Below, one piece after another: positions 6,459 to 6,884 of a DNA stretch of 6,884 nucleotides. How positions within the stretch are numbered: the stretch's first letter is position 1; every line of letters begins with the position of its first letter. The stretch covers positions 1-6,884 of the forward strand of contig JAEUSA010000216.1 of the NCBI GenBank assembly GCA_016788945.1, given 5' to 3'. The translations under genes and the position numbers were made by a program. This stretch comes from Leptospiraceae bacterium (GTDB lineage: Bacteria > Spirochaetota > Leptospiria > Turneriellales > Turneriellaceae). The notes beneath the pieces are model-generated. The model had not been told where the DNA came from, made no database searches, and saw only the letters and a list, made by a program, of their open reading frames with translations.

Positions 6459-6475
6459 ACGCTAACTCTTAGCGT
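6459..6475. promoter_or_regulatory. 7-bp perfect hairpin or operator before the dehydrogenase gene
   Basis: ACGCTAACTCTTAGCGT consists of 7-bp perfect arms around CTC. It ends 13 bases before the dehydrogenase ATG and lies downstream of the TATACA hexamer, so it would fall in the 5' leader. It could be an operator or an RNA hairpin affecting translation. There is no T-run, so it is not an intrinsic terminator in either direction. Confidence 0.4.
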
Positions 6476-6488
6476 TGCCCTGCTCTGC

Positions 6489-6884
6489 ATGAAAGCCCAC
6501 GTTCTCGAAAATTCTTTTGGCATTGAAAATATCCAGCTGCGCGAGCGCGAGGTGGCGGATTTAGATTCGCACGAAATCCGCATCGCGATGAAGGCGGTAT
6601 CGCTCAATTTTCGTGACTATTTAATGGTCACTGGCAACTATAACCCCAAACTCAAACTGCCCATGGTACCGCTCTCTGACGGCGCGGGCGAAGTTGTCGC
6701 GGTCGGCAAATCGGTCACGCGCTTCAAAGTCGGCGACCGCGTGATGCCGACCTTTTCGCAGAACTGGATTGCGAAGCGCCCGGTAAGCGACGATTTACGC
6801 AAGAGCACGCTCGGCGGCCCGCTCGACGGCACTGCCTGCGAGATCATGCAGGTACCCGAATGGGCGGCGGTCGAGATTCCCGAG
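6489..6884 (+). CDS. Medium-chain alcohol dehydrogenase / quinone oxidoreductase-like protein, 5' part
   Basis: The first 132 codons of a gene that continues past the window. The translation begins MKAHVLENSFGIENIQL and shows the GroES-like N-terminal domain of the medium-chain dehydrogenase/reductase superfamily. It has SLNFRDYLMVTGNY (38-51), the strongly conserved PLSDGAGEVVAVG (61-73) and RFKVGDRVMPTF (78-89), then STLGGPLDGTACEIM (106-120). The usual Cys of the catalytic zinc site is replaced (LNFRD where zinc enzymes have a Cys), and no structural-zinc Cys cluster is seen. This suggests a zinc-independent NAD(P)H quinone oxidoreductase-type enzyme. The nucleotide-binding domain lies outside the window. 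No Shine-Dalgarno sequence precedes the ATG, and no better in-frame start is visible. Substrate is unknown. Confidence 0.88.
   Translation, partial: MKAHVLENSFGIENIQLREREVADLDSHEIRIAMKAVSLNFRDYLMVTGNYNPKLKLPMVPLSDGAGEVVAVGKSVTRFKVGDRVMPTFSQNWIAKRPVSDDLRKSTLGGPLDGTACEIMQVPEWAAVEIPE

Noticed and set aside
5999..6472. A 157-codon plus-strand open frame opposite the small membrane-protein gene
   Set aside because: It overlaps the better minus-strand gene almost fully, shows no domain or membrane pattern, and would extend through the inverted repeats upstream of the dehydrogenase gene.

Overview
The window is a compact, bacterial chromosomal segment with a GC content by eye in the mid-50s, short intergenic gaps and frequent GTG starts. 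It has no rRNA, tRNA, CRISPR array, phage gene or transposase. The gene content does not fix the taxonomy. The GC level and gene mix would suit a moderate-GC environmental bacterium, for example a Leptospirales spirochaete such as Turneriella. That is only a guess, because no phylogenetic marker is present.

Layout. From 122 to 2561, on the minus strand, lies a ferrous-iron uptake operon read right to left: a 52-residue single-span CxxC protein, feoA and feoB. The genes are joined by two successive GTGA stop/start overlaps. feoB carries an in-frame, 86-bp, MITE-like palindromic repeat in the linker between its G domain and its membrane part, and its G4 nucleotide-specificity motif is TMSD instead of NxxD. 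A 73-bp divergent intergenic region follows, with a Fur-box-like sequence and a consensus -35 hexamer. A plus-strand gene for a secreted DUF4139-family protein (2635-4092) follows, and an 18-bp perfect palindrome lies inside its first 15 codons.

A 579-residue amidohydrolase of the D-aminoacylase superfamily (4131-5870, minus) converges on the DUF4139 gene with a 38-bp gap. Upstream of it, on the same strand, is a small membrane-anchored protein of unknown function (5966-6385). Divergent from that small gene is the start of a medium-chain dehydrogenase/quinone-oxidoreductase-like gene (6489 to the window end, cut off). The 103-bp gap between those two genes holds two clean inverted repeats, one resembling an FNR/CRP-type site and one a 7-bp hairpin.

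How the genes work together. The three feo genes form one functional unit: Fe2+ import by FeoB, with FeoA and the small Cys protein as accessories. The DUF4139 gene may share iron-responsive control through the common promoter region, but this is inference. The amidohydrolase, the small membrane protein and the dehydrogenase show no clear functional link to iron. No wholly new multi-gene system is evident. The most notable points are the repeat embedded in feoB, the unusual feo gene order with a Cys-rich partner first, and the perfect palindrome at the start of the DUF4139 gene.
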